From: Candidatus Gastranaerophilales bacterium
GTDB lineage: Bacteria; Cyanobacteriota; Vampirovibrionia; Gastranaerophilales; Gastranaerophilaceae
Direction: 5' to 3'
DNA length: 64,000 nt
Assembly (NCBI GenBank): GCA_944325705.1
Contig: CALVBB010000004.1
Span: forward strand, 55,413 to 119,412
The notes under the pieces are model-generated. The model was not told the origin of the DNA, ran no database searches, and was given only the letters and a program-made list of their open reading frames with translations. Below, one piece after another: positions 16,700 through 25,187 of this stretch. How positions within the stretch are numbered: position 1 is the first letter of the stretch; every line of letters starts with the position of its first letter. Both the position numbers and the translations under genes were made by a program.

Positions 16700-17225
16700 A
16701 GATATAAAAAAGAAAAGGAAACTAAACAATGGGAAACACAAGTATAGTAAGGGTTTTTCGGGGGGGGGGGGGGGCAAGTAGTTTAAGCTCCTTAACCGGC
16801 ACAGAGCAAGGGATACAGGCAGCCGAAGAGGGCAAAGCCTTAAGCTGGCGTGCATTGTTGCGGAAACTGATGGAAAGAAAATCCCCCCTGCCCGCCTTTA
16901 CAAAGTGTGTGAAGAACAATGTCCTCCCCTTGCGTGAGGACCGAAATCTTGGATTTCGAGGAGGGGTAAAAAATAAAACATTAACCTCTTCAACCATACA
17001 CCAGTTAAACATGAAGGGAGGAGGCACACAGCACCGGAGGGTTTTAATAAAAAATCCCCCTTTGCTTCCCCCGGTTTTGGATTATTCGGGGTGTCCGAAC
17101 AATCACCGTTTCCGGACACCTTACGGGCTAACGCCCTCCCGAAAATCCGCTTTTACATTGGCAGAGGTTCTCATCACCCTCGGAATTATCGGAATTGTTG
17201 CTGCGATGACTTTGCCAACACTTAT
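16700..17225 (+). repeat. Long prepilin-leader duplication, copy A
   Basis: From the ribosome site through the poly-G tract, the ~380-bp leader and the pilin N-terminal helix this segment is near-identical to 56420-56935. Differences cluster at homopolymers: G15 versus G11, C6 versus C7 (16885), and GGG versus GG (17127 region). Confidence 0.85.
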
Positions 17226-17836
17226 CCAGAAACAAAATGATCGTCAAATTGTCACAGGTTTGAAAAAAAGCTATTCAATTCTTTCACAGGCACTTACTAA
17301 AGCCCAGTTAAAATACGGATTTTTGGAAACTTGGGATTTAACTACCGAGGGTGTTACAAATACCGGGGGCGACGCTCCGGCTAAAATGAAGGAAATTTAC
17401 GAAAGAATCAAACCTGAATTAAAAGTAATTCAAGAATGCAATAATAAAGCGGGGTCTGGCATAAGGGCAAAAGTAAAAATCTTTACGGAACTGAAATAGG
17501 CAGAGACTCAATAGGTATTGGCAAGGATATTCTTATATTCAGGCTTGCAGACGGGATAAATATTTCTATTGATGACTACACAATTAGTCAAATTAACAAC
17601 GAATTTGGTTATGAAACCAATAACACCAGATACGTTTTCTGGGTGGATGCTAACGGCGATAAAAAACCTAACACTATAGGACGTGATATTTTTCCGTTTA
17701 TTCTGACAAATAAAGGACTTGTTCCTGCAGGTATACATAAAATAAAAATAATTACTGCAACCCAAAAATTTCCACGAATTTTCAGGGGGCTTCATGTACA
17801 GCTAACGTTTTACAGGAGGGTAAAATTGATTACTAA
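16729..17836 (+). pseudogene. Prepilin-like gene with in-frame poly-G leader, two frameshifts
   Basis: ATG at 16729 with AAGGA 9 nt upstream reads MGNTSIVRVFRGGGGASS through a 15-G tract and stays open for ~140 codons into KSA-FTLAEVLITLGIIGI, the type IV prepilin helix with Glu at +5. The pilin body then stops at 17499. The family C-terminus is still present in other frames: WVDANGDKKPNTIGRD at 17640-17690 and GASCTANVLQEGKIDY ending at a stop at 17836. Restoring one A in the A5 runs near 17475 and near 17750 rejoins all three segments. So the leader is ON but the body carries two one-base deletions; sequencing error or real decay cannot be separated here. Confidence 0.7.
16760..16774 (+). 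repeat. Poly-G tract (15 G) in prepilin leader
   Basis: Fifteen consecutive G starting in codon 11 of the leader ORF. With 15 G (0 mod 3 after CGG phase) the ATG is in frame with the pilin helix; loss or gain of 1 or 2 G would meet a stop within a few codons. Confidence 0.9.
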
Positions 17837-17838
17837 AC

Positions 17839-17867
17839 TGGACTTTATCCGAAAAATCATTTAATAT
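17839..17867 (+). promoter_or_regulatory. Leaderless promoter before a GTG start
   Basis: TGGACT (17839-17844), 17 nt, TAATAT (17862-17867), 6 nt, then GTG at 17874. Same layout as the hisS promoter. Confidence 0.5.
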
Positions 17868-17873
17868 AGACAT

Positions 17874-18977
17874 GTGGAAAACTTCAACTTAGGACGGATG
17901 ATTGCAAAATTCGCGGGCTACCAGATAACCGGCAGCTCTGTTTCCGGTGCAAAACCGCAGAGTAATGCAGCTCAGAGTTTTTCTGCAGCGCCCGCCCCGC
18001 AGTCATCCTCACCTGCACCGTCAGCAGCCGCGTCGGGTGCAAACGTCCAGATGGGTTCACTCGGTGCCGGCGACACCTCTGTTTATATTAAAGATTTAAT
18101 GAAGCTTCCGCGGAATTTGAACGAATTTATTTATATGCTCCAGAAGAATATGACGCAGATTCAGTTCAACAGAATGTACGAAATGGCAAACAGGCGCGCG
18201 CTGTCGCAGCAGCAGGCACAGATTCTTGCACAGTTACAGGGGCTTTCCACACAGGATTTGCAAAACGCACTGAAAACGCAGCTTAACTCACAGCTTGCCG
18301 GAACTCTTAAAACACTACAGATTTCGCCTAACGCAATGATAAACCTGAGCGAAATTGCGGCTTTAATCCAGTCCAACGGCAAAGATGCTATTACAAAACT
18401 TATTCTTACAATGGCTTCTGCTTCAAAACAGGGAGTAGGTGACCTATCACAGCTAAAAGATACCGCAAAACTTATCAATGCAAGTATAGCGGTTGCCTCG
18501 CAGGAAAACCCTTCACAGACTCTGAAAACCATTTTGCTTTTGTACCTTCCGTGGCTGCCTCTTGCAGACGGCTCCGGATTTGATCTTGACATAGAAACCG
18601 GCTCGGAAGGACAGGAAAATGACAGCATTCTCGTAATTACAATTACAACAATAAATTTCGGCAACGTTTCGGCAACGCTAATTCTCGAAACGTCAAATTC
18701 CGTTCACGTAAGTATTTCGTGTACGGAAGAGTTCCCGAAAGATGAACTTCTTAACAGGATTCAGGGGGAAGAAAAGCATTACGCAATGCAGTCGGTTATC
18801 TCTTTTGAAACAATAAACTCAAAACCGTCACCGTCTGAGCAGCCGAAAGCAAAAATTAACATGTCATCAACAAACGAAATTAACCCCTACCTGTTATTGA
18901 TGGCGCATGCTATTATTCGTAATACAATAATTATAGACAACAACGCATCACAGGGTGTTGTGTCGCATCAGGATTAA
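17874..18977 (+). CDS. Hypothetical protein with Ala/Pro/Ser-rich linker
   Basis: 367 aa from a GTG start. Residues 1-20 form a short helix (LGRMIAKFAGYQI), 25-65 are an Ala/Pro/Ser/Gln-rich linker, 70-220 are Gln- and Leu-rich helical (ALSQQQAQILAQLQGLS), and 225-300 look like a beta-rich domain beginning LLLYLPWLPLADGSGFDLD. The overall plan, a helical Gln-rich middle and a compact C-terminal sheet, recalls flagellar hook-length (FliK-type) proteins, but I see no diagnostic motif and no flagellar genes, so no function is assigned. No signal peptide. Confidence 0.6.
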   Translation: MENFNLGRMIAKFAGYQITGSSVSGAKPQSNAAQSFSAAPAPQSSSPAPSAAASGANVQMGSLGAGDTSVYIKDLMKLPRNLNEFIYMLQKNMTQIQFNRMYEMANRRALSQQQAQILAQLQGLSTQDLQNALKTQLNSQLAGTLKTLQISPNAMINLSEIAALIQSNGKDAITKLILTMASASKQGVGDLSQLKDTAKLINASIAVASQENPSQTLKTILLLYLPWLPLADGSGFDLDIETGSEGQENDSILVITITTINFGNVSATLILETSNSVHVSISCTEEFPKDELLNRIQGEEKHYAMQSVISFETINSKPSPSEQPKAKINMSSTNEINPYLLLMAHAIIRNTIIIDNNASQGVVSHQD

Positions 18978-18997
18978 ACAAATAAGGAGAAAATTAA

Positions 18998-19381
18998 ATG
19001 AAATTACTGCACACAATGATTAGAGTAAAGGACATTGACGCGTCTTTGAAGTTTTATACAAAACTTTTGAACATGAAAATTGATAAACAGAAAAGGCTTG
19101 AGGATTGCACGCTTTACTTTTTAAACGATGAAGAAGGCACCTGCCAGCTTGAGCTTACATACAACGACGAAACACCGGCAGAAGGCTACACAAACGGTAC
19201 AGCCTTCGGGCATCTGGCATTTTCGGTTACATCGCTTGATGAATTTACCAAAAAACTTCACGACCTCGGATATGAATACCTTTACGAACCGTTTGACCTG
19301 AATGGCAAGGGCACTAAAATCGCATTTGTTAAAGATCCTGACGGCAACGAAATTGAAATGATTGAAAAAGTGGTGTGGTAA
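18998..19381 (+). CDS. Glyoxalase I family (VOC) protein
   Basis: 127 aa, the size of lactoylglutathione lyase. Two beta-alpha-beta-beta-beta modules: MKLLHTMIRVKDIDASLKFY with the N-terminal metal His, LELTYN, then GHLAFSVTSLDEF and KIAFVKDPDGNEIEMIE with the second metal Glu. Family enzymes isomerise the hemithioacetal of methylglyoxal; related VOC proteins have other substrates. AAGGAG precedes the ATG, 20 bp after the upstream hypothetical gene, so they may share a transcript. Confidence 0.88.
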   Translation: MKLLHTMIRVKDIDASLKFYTKLLNMKIDKQKRLEDCTLYFLNDEEGTCQLELTYNDETPAEGYTNGTAFGHLAFSVTSLDEFTKKLHDLGYEYLYEPFDLNGKGTKIAFVKDPDGNEIEMIEKVVW

Positions 19382-19435
19382 AAAAGTGAAGGGGCCATAT
19401 TTCCATAGCCCTGAAATCCAGAGGCAAAACAAAAA

Positions 19436-19519
19436 CAGAAACAAGCAGTATTAATTTTCTCGAACACGCTCCCGTGCTGCTCCCGCTACCGTTTCAAAAA
19501 CAAATACTGCTTGTTTCTG
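19436..19519 (+). repeat. Conserved-core hairpin repeat, copy 3
   Basis: Arms CAGAAACAAGCAGTATT (19436-19452) and AATACTGCTTGTTTCTG (19503-19519) form a perfect 17-bp inverted repeat. The arm sequence differs from copies 2 and 5, but both sides changed together. Confidence 0.85.
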
Positions 19520-19559
19520 AATAAAAGCAAAATAACATATCTTACACAGGAACCAAACT

Positions 19560-21320
19560 ATGCACAGGGTAGAACTTCTTGCACCGGCAAAAGATAAAGA
19601 AACAGCAATCGCCGCAATAAACTGCGGTGCCGATGCCGTTTATATTGGAGCACCGGCTTTCGGTGCAAGAAGAGCCGCGCCCAATTCGCTTGATGATATT
19701 AAGGAAGTTGTAGATTACGCGCATAAGTTCAACGTAAAAGTTCACGTAACAATCAATACAATCCTTACAGACAGTGAACTGGAAGAAGCCGCAGACCTTA
19801 TTTATAAACTATACGATGCCGGTATTGATGCAATAATAGTTCAGGATACCGGAATTTTAAAACTTGCTATAGACGGAAAACTCCCGCCAATTGCAATACA
19901 TGCCAGCACCCAGTGCGACAACAGAAATTTAGAGAAGGTAAAATTCTTTGAAAAACTGGGTGTTTCACGCGTAATCCTTGCCCGTGAAACTTCTTTAGAC
20001 GAAATAAAAAAGATTTGCGCAAACACAACCTGTGAAATAGAAACATTTATCCACGGTGCCCTGTGTGTTTCTTACAGCGGACAGTGCTACCTGAGTTATG
20101 CTATCGGCGGACGTTCAGCAAACAGAGGCGAATGCGCCCAGCCGTGCCGGAAAAAATATTCACTCACCGACGAAAACGGCAATTTAATTGCAAAAGACAA
20201 ATATTTGCTTAACCTGCGCGATTTTAACGCTTCAAAACATATAGAAGAACTCATAAAAGCCGGAGTCAAATCCTTTAAAATAGAAGGACGACTGAAAGAC
20301 ATAAATTACGTCAAAAACGTCACCGCCTTCTACCGCAGAGAGATTGACAAATACGCTGAAAAAACCTCCTCGGGCAGAATCGAATTAGATTTTGAACCCG
20401 ATGTAAATAAAAGTTTTAACCGCGGTTTCACAGACTACTTTCTTGAAGGCAGAAAAAACTGCTTCAACTTCACCTCTCCGAAATCAATAGGTGAAAAACT
20501 CGGCAAAGTAACAAAAACCGGCAGAAATTATTTTGAAATTGCTGACAATAAACTTTCACCGCAGGACGGCATCTGCTGGTTCGAAAACGGAGAGATGAAA
20601 GGCTGTCTTGTTAACAGAACAGAAGGTGCAAAAATTTTCCCGAATGTCCGTACGCTTCCTCAAAAAGGCACCTTAATATATAGAAATCAGGACACCGCCT
20701 TTGACAAACAACTTAAAAACTCAAAAACAAAACGCCGTATCCGCGTAGATTTTGAATTTGAACACAACACATTAACCGCAAAAGATGAGGACGGCAATAA
20801 AGCCGCACTTCCGGTAACTTCTTCCGAACTGCCGGAAAATCCTGACAAAATGAAAGTAAATTTTATAAATAAGCTTAAAAAAACAGGCGGGAGTGATTTT
20901 TATACCGGAAATATTAACATTAACGGCGAACTTCCGTTTCTGCCTGTTTCGCAGATTAACGAAATCCGCCGGAAAATACTTGCCCTGCTTATGGAAGAAC
21001 GCTTAAAAAATTACAGACGCGACATCCAAAAACCTCTGCACTATACAGCCTTTCCGTTTGCAGAAGTTGAATACACAGCAAATATCCATAACACTCAGGC
21101 AAAAGGGTTTTACGAACACTGCGGCTGCAGGGTGAATGAAATGTCTTTTGAAAGCAGCAGCAAGATTAAAGGAAAATGCCTTATGCAGACAAAACACTGC
21201 CTGAAATACGCCTTTAATATGTGCAAATCACCGGAAAAACTCTTCCTGATAGATGAAAAAGGCAAAAAATACCGCCTTGAATTTGACTGCAAAAACTGCA
21301 TGATGAAGATTTTTTCTTAA
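19560..21320 (+). CDS. Peptidase U32 family protein (RlhA/TrhP-like)
   Basis: 586 aa. N-terminal VELLAPAKDKETAIAAINCG, ADAVYIGAPAFGARRAA, IHASTQCD and ETFIHGALCVSYSGQCYLS followed by GECAQPCRKKY are the U32 signature with clustered cysteines. E. coli U32 members (RlhA, TrhP) are needed for 5-hydroxylation of 23S rRNA C2501 or tRNA U34 rather than proteolysis; the long C-terminal part after residue 330 and the total length fit the RlhA-type. A final cysteine group (CGC, CLMQTKHCLKY, CKNCMM) could hold an iron-sulfur cluster. Which RNA is modified is not decidable. Confidence 0.85.
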   Translation: MHRVELLAPAKDKETAIAAINCGADAVYIGAPAFGARRAAPNSLDDIKEVVDYAHKFNVKVHVTINTILTDSELEEAADLIYKLYDAGIDAIIVQDTGILKLAIDGKLPPIAIHASTQCDNRNLEKVKFFEKLGVSRVILARETSLDEIKKICANTTCEIETFIHGALCVSYSGQCYLSYAIGGRSANRGECAQPCRKKYSLTDENGNLIAKDKYLLNLRDFNASKHIEELIKAGVKSFKIEGRLKDINYVKNVTAFYRREIDKYAEKTSSGRIELDFEPDVNKSFNRGFTDYFLEGRKNCFNFTSPKSIGEKLGKVTKTGRNYFEIADNKLSPQDGICWFENGEMKGCLVNRTEGAKIFPNVRTLPQKGTLIYRNQDTAFDKQLKNSKTKRRIRVDFEFEHNTLTAKDEDGNKAALPVTSSELPENPDKMKVNFINKLKKTGGSDFYTGNININGELPFLPVSQINEIRRKILALLMEERLKNYRRDIQKPLHYTAFPFAEVEYTANIHNTQAKGFYEHCGCRVNEMSFESSSKIKGKCLMQTKHCLKYAFNMCKSPEKLFLIDEKGKKYRLEFDCKNCMMKIFS

Positions 21321-21486
21321 TACCGGCAAAACATGTCATGCTTGACTTCCGCAGAAAAATACTTAAATAAATCATGTAAGATTTCATACGAAAGTATGAG
21401 TACGTAACAGCTGATTTCATATATAGTTATTACGTAGAGTAATGTAGTAGTAGAAGCAAGCGGACAGATGAGGTAGTAAAAACCGG

Positions 21487-23040
21487 ATGGGGTTGAATTT
21501 AAGCAATATATTCCAGCGGCCTTACGTGGTAAAAGACGGCAGGGGTTCTGTTAAAAGAAAACAGGACGAAGAGTCGTCTAAATCAGCCGTCCAGACCGAA
21601 CGCGAAGAACAGGCGCAAAACCAGAACGCCAGAAGCCGCGGGCTTCAGTATGTCGAAAACCAGCCCAAACCTACACCTGCTTATCAGAAAATCCAACCGA
21701 ACCAGTGGCAGAATGTTTACGCACAGAAAGCCGGTATTCAGCCTCATACAAGGCAAAATACAACAGTCGGCACACAGACTGTAAACCCTGCAGGCAATTT
21801 TTCAATGCGCAGTTCAAAAATTAACATTGCGCAGATTTTAAAAGATTTCAAAAATACAGAGCTTGCAATCGGCACCCCTCCCGAACTCGGTGAAGAGGTC
21901 GACGCATATCTCAATCTGATTCAGAAACAGGTTGTAAAAGACAACCCGAACATAAACCTTATTAAATCAAATCTCAAAAATGCTTCCTCAATTCTCGACG
22001 GATATATTTCACAAACGCTGAATAAGGATTCCAAAGTTGTAGAAAACTGGGTTGACGCGCTGTTCCTGCAGCAGATTGACTTCAAATACAATGAAGATGA
22101 CATAAATCCGCAGTTTCTGGTAAAATTCCCGGAAGGCTCTACCGAAAAAGCCCAGAAAGCCGAAGAAAAAGCTCCCGTAGAAGCTGCAGTCCCTCAGACT
22201 GAAGAAACTGTTCAAACAGCCGCCGTTACAGCAGAAGAAGAGACTGAAATTCAACAGGAAAAAACTTCAAATACCTATGTTCCGCAGGATAAAGAACTGA
22301 AATCGCTCTTTATACGTTCAAAAAAACTTGCCTACGCCAATGAGCCGAAAAAAGCAATTGAAACTTTCCAGAAAGCTCTTGCCCGCGCGGAAGAAGTAGG
22401 CGATACAGAAACACAATCAAAAATCTTCTACGAAATAGGACAAATCTACGACAACCACGATTACCCTGCACAGGCGCTCAAAAGCTATCACAAATCCCTT
22501 CAAAACACTACAGATACTAACATAAAAACAAAAGCTCATTACTCAATGGCTCAGATTTACGATGACGTAAACCAGATTGAACCGGCGCTTGACCATTACT
22601 TTGTATCGGTATCTTTCGGAGGCGAAAGCGATAACCTTGCCGCCCAGTCAACATCCTTAACAAGAATGGGAAATATTTTCTCGGATATGTATGAGGACAG
22701 TGCGTTTGAATACTTTGATATGGCAAACGCGCTTGTATCACAGACGGATAATGCAAAAGTAAAAGGATTTGTTGCATCAAGCACCGGCAGAGCTTACGAA
22801 AGATTCGGCGAGCCGCAGGAAGCGTTAAAATCTTACTCTAATGCTGTTCAAAACTATACAAAAGCTGAATCACCGCTCAAAGTTGCACAGAACTACATAA
22901 GCGCTGCAGACATTATGATTGAATATAACAGCAAAGAAAAAGCACGCGGACTTCTGACAAAAGCACAAAAATTTGCGCAGAAAACCGATGATGTGAACCT
23001 GATGAACGAAATTCAAACCCGCCTCGGCCAGCTTGGATAG
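21487..23040 (+). CDS. TPR-repeat protein with disordered N-terminus
   Basis: 517 aa. Residues 1-110 are Gln/Arg/Asn-rich and probably disordered; 115-190 form a helical domain (INIAQILKDFKNTELAIGTP); 215-265 are Glu/Ala-rich; from 270 on are about six tetratricopeptide repeats (AYANEPKKAIETFQKALARA, YPAQALKSYHKSL, IEPALDHYF, PQEALKSYSNAV, SKEKARGLL). TPR arrays are protein-docking scaffolds. No signal peptide; function not assigned. ATG 21487 follows GAGGTAG at a somewhat long distance. Confidence 0.75.
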   Translation: MGLNLSNIFQRPYVVKDGRGSVKRKQDEESSKSAVQTEREEQAQNQNARSRGLQYVENQPKPTPAYQKIQPNQWQNVYAQKAGIQPHTRQNTTVGTQTVNPAGNFSMRSSKINIAQILKDFKNTELAIGTPPELGEEVDAYLNLIQKQVVKDNPNINLIKSNLKNASSILDGYISQTLNKDSKVVENWVDALFLQQIDFKYNEDDINPQFLVKFPEGSTEKAQKAEEKAPVEAAVPQTEETVQTAAVTAEEETEIQQEKTSNTYVPQDKELKSLFIRSKKLAYANEPKKAIETFQKALARAEEVGDTETQSKIFYEIGQIYDNHDYPAQALKSYHKSLQNTTDTNIKTKAHYSMAQIYDDVNQIEPALDHYFVSVSFGGESDNLAAQSTSLTRMGNIFSDMYEDSAFEYFDMANALVSQTDNAKVKGFVASSTGRAYERFGEPQEALKSYSNAVQNYTKAESPLKVAQNYISAADIMIEYNSKEKARGLLTKAQKFAQKTDDVNLMNEIQTRLGQLG

Positions 23041-23056
23041 ACTTAAAAATGGAGTT

Positions 23057-24125
23057 TTAAAACTCCATTTTATCGCCTACTTTGTAATTTGTATATTTCA
23101 ATTTGCCGTATGTCAGCAAACTCTTTAAGCTTTCGCCGCCCGTTCTTGTGTCGCCGAAAATAAGTTTTTCAGGCATAACTTTGAGTTGGAAGGCGTCCAT
23201 GCCATACTTGTTCGGTCTTTTTAATCCATTTGTATCAAAGTAGATATATGCACACGCAGTAGACCATGTTAATGTCTGAGGTGAGCCGTCAGGGTTTGTT
23301 AAAGGGCGTCCGTATTCGTCATACTTGTTAGAGGTTCTAACTTCACCGCAGTAGTTATACTGAAAAATTCCTAATACAGCCCCGTCTTTTAAAATTATTT
23401 TAGGGTTATTACTTGAATCTGCAGTATAATTCCCCTCGGAATCCACGAACGGGGTTGCATATTCAATGGAATAAAAAAACTGACTGCAGCCTTTATCTGT
23501 TTTTGCCTTGCAGACCTTTGCGCCGCTGAAATACTTTGCGAAATCTTCTGCAAGCTGTCCGCTGTCAGGAGTTCCGTTTTTAGCCTCAAAAAGTCCGCGA
23601 ATATCCCCCGGGGTTCCACTTTTTGCCTCGTAAAGCTTAATTGCCTGATTTATTTCAGAATATGTCTTTTTAGCTCTGGTTGTAAGCTCTGTTTCTTTAT
23701 TATTTTGAATAAGCGCCGGCAAAGTCATAGCGGCAACCACACCTATAATTCCAAGGGTAATAAGGACTTCTGCTAATGTGAAAGCGGCCTTTTTAGAAAT
23801 GAAGCGTGAAGGGTGAGGCGTGAAGGGTTCTCTATTGCCCTCCCCCTTTAGGATACAAAGGGAACCGTTGAGCTCTGCGAAGCGAGTGACCCAGTATGCC
23901 TTGTGCCTTTTGCCCTCTCTCTTTGTGAGAGGGCAGAATTTGTTAATGAGCGATAGCGAATTTACAAATTCGGGAGAGGGTATAGCGCCCGCAATGGAAA
24001 AAGATTTTAAAAAATCTCCGCGCTTAATATTTTCTAAAAAAGTGTGCCAGAAATCTTTGTCCTGAGCGGAAGTAAATCTACCCCCCCCCCCCTCTGAGTT
24101 TTGAAGCTATAGTTGTGTTTTGCAT
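23057..24125 (-). CDS. Prepilin-like gene, poly-G leader in OFF phase
   Basis: The pilin body (KKAA-FTLAEVLITLGIIGVVA to the end at 23057) is intact. Its only usable start appears to be the ATG at 24125, with GGAGGA 8 nt upstream, which encodes MQNTTIASKLRGGGG then TAG because the G tract has 12 residues. If the tract had 11 or 14 G the frame would run open for about 97 codons into FTLAE. In that frame there is no ATG, GTG or TTG between the tract and a GTG inside the membrane helix (23740), so no alternative start gives a full prepilin helix. The ATG lies 18 nt after the GNAT stop, at the end of ribE-ribBA-GNAT. Confidence 0.7.
23910..23980 (+). repeat. Palindromic-loop repeat (family B), copy 2
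   Basis: Contains CCCTCTCTCTTTGTGAGAGGG and then AATTTGT...ACAAATTCGGGAGAGG. It lies inside the coding leader of the 24-kb prepilin, contributing EFVNSLSLINKFCPL on the minus strand. Confidence 0.65.
24081..24092 (-). repeat. Poly-G tract (12 G on the minus strand) in prepilin leader
   Basis: Twelve C on the plus strand; codons 12-15 of the leader ORF beginning at 24125, followed immediately by TAG. Confidence 0.9.
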
Positions 24126-24143
24126 AAATTTATTCCTCCTTTT

Positions 24144-25127
24144 TTATACCGCCGGCAGGTATGCCTGCGGGTAGTTGTAATCCTCTTTAAATCCTATGTG
24201 TCTGTATAGTTTCAGCGCCTGAAAATTATTTGTTTCAGTCGTTGTGTTAACTTCTGTTATCGGTCTAGTTCCTGTTTCTGCCATCTGTATTAATTTTTCA
24301 ACCGATTTTTTCAGCATCTGTTTTGAAAGCCCCTTGCCCTGATGTTCTTTCGAAAGCGCCATTATAGGAATATTTGCTATCTGACCACCTGTAAGATTCA
24401 TAAAACAAAAACCTGCAGGTTTGCCCTTGTATAAAAGAACGGTTGTGGCTTCCGGCAAAAATTCCGCGTAAAGGTTTTTTACAATCTTTGTTATTATGTC
24501 ATCAGTGCCCTCGCGGGTTTTAAAACGCGGATCAAAAAGCGCATCTGCACTCTCTGTAAACGCTTCGTTTACCACTTCTACTGCATCATCAAAGTATTTT
24601 TCCTTCCATTCTGTAAGTTCGTAATCTTTTTCAAGTTCAGGAAGCTCTGCCATTGCAAGAATTTCTTTCGAATTTGTTCCGAACATCATAAAACGCAGAA
24701 CTACAATTCCGACGAATCTAAATCTATATCTTGCCGCTGTATGGATTAAATTCTTTTGCGCTCCAAGCATAGGGTAGCAGACAACTTTATCTTCCCTGTC
24801 GTATTCAGTTTCGCGCAAAAATTCCTCTATAAGATATTTGGCACGCTCCTCAATGTTTTCCATATTGTATGAGTGGATAATATTAAGTTCAACCGCTTCC
24901 GAAATTGAGGTTGTATAAATTAAAAATGCTACAGGAATACTGTCCTCCAGAAGAACAATACATTTGATTAATTCTTTTTGGACTGCTTCTAAAAAATCTT
25001 TGTATTCAAGCGGATTCAGTTCAAACTTGTATTCTTCGACTGCTCTGTCCTTGAAATCGTTATAAACGCTTTCAAAGCCTGCATAATCTTCTTCATTTAG
25101 TAATCTGGCTTTGTATGTTTTTTCCAT
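24144..25127 (-). CDS. Two-domain GNAT acetyltransferase
   Basis: 327 aa. The C-terminal half has the GNAT acetyl-CoA motif A as ALSKEHQGKGLSKQMLKKSV (Q/RxxGxG/A type) and TETNNFQALKLYRHIGF as motif B; the N-terminal 150 residues look like a second, degenerate GNAT-like fold without the pyrophosphate loop. Substrate unknown. ATG with AAGGATA upstream. It lies 60 bp after ribBA and 18 bp before the phase-variable prepilin, all on the minus strand. Confidence 0.8.
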   Translation of the reverse strand: MEKTYKARLLNEEDYAGFESVYNDFKDRAVEEYKFELNPLEYKDFLEAVQKELIKCIVLLEDSIPVAFLIYTTSISEAVELNIIHSYNMENIEERAKYLIEEFLRETEYDREDKVVCYPMLGAQKNLIHTAARYRFRFVGIVVLRFMMFGTNSKEILAMAELPELEKDYELTEWKEKYFDDAVEVVNEAFTESADALFDPRFKTREGTDDIITKIVKNLYAEFLPEATTVLLYKGKPAGFCFMNLTGGQIANIPIMALSKEHQGKGLSKQMLKKSVEKLIQMAETGTRPITEVNTTTETNNFQALKLYRHIGFKEDYNYPQAYLPAV

Positions 25128-25187
25128 AATTCTATCCTTGTTTGAACTGCGTGCGTCCGGCGGCTGCAGGGCGTGAAGCAGCAGGCC

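Noticed and set aside
16628..17119. Minus-strand ORFs rich in Pro and Leu
   Set aside because: They are antisense to the poly-G leader and appear twice only because the region is duplicated.
24081..24092. Poly-C run as an assembly artefact
   Set aside because: Three independent loci show a long G run at the same position in a leader ORF with a ribosome site, which is hard to explain by assembly error, though exact lengths may be wrong.
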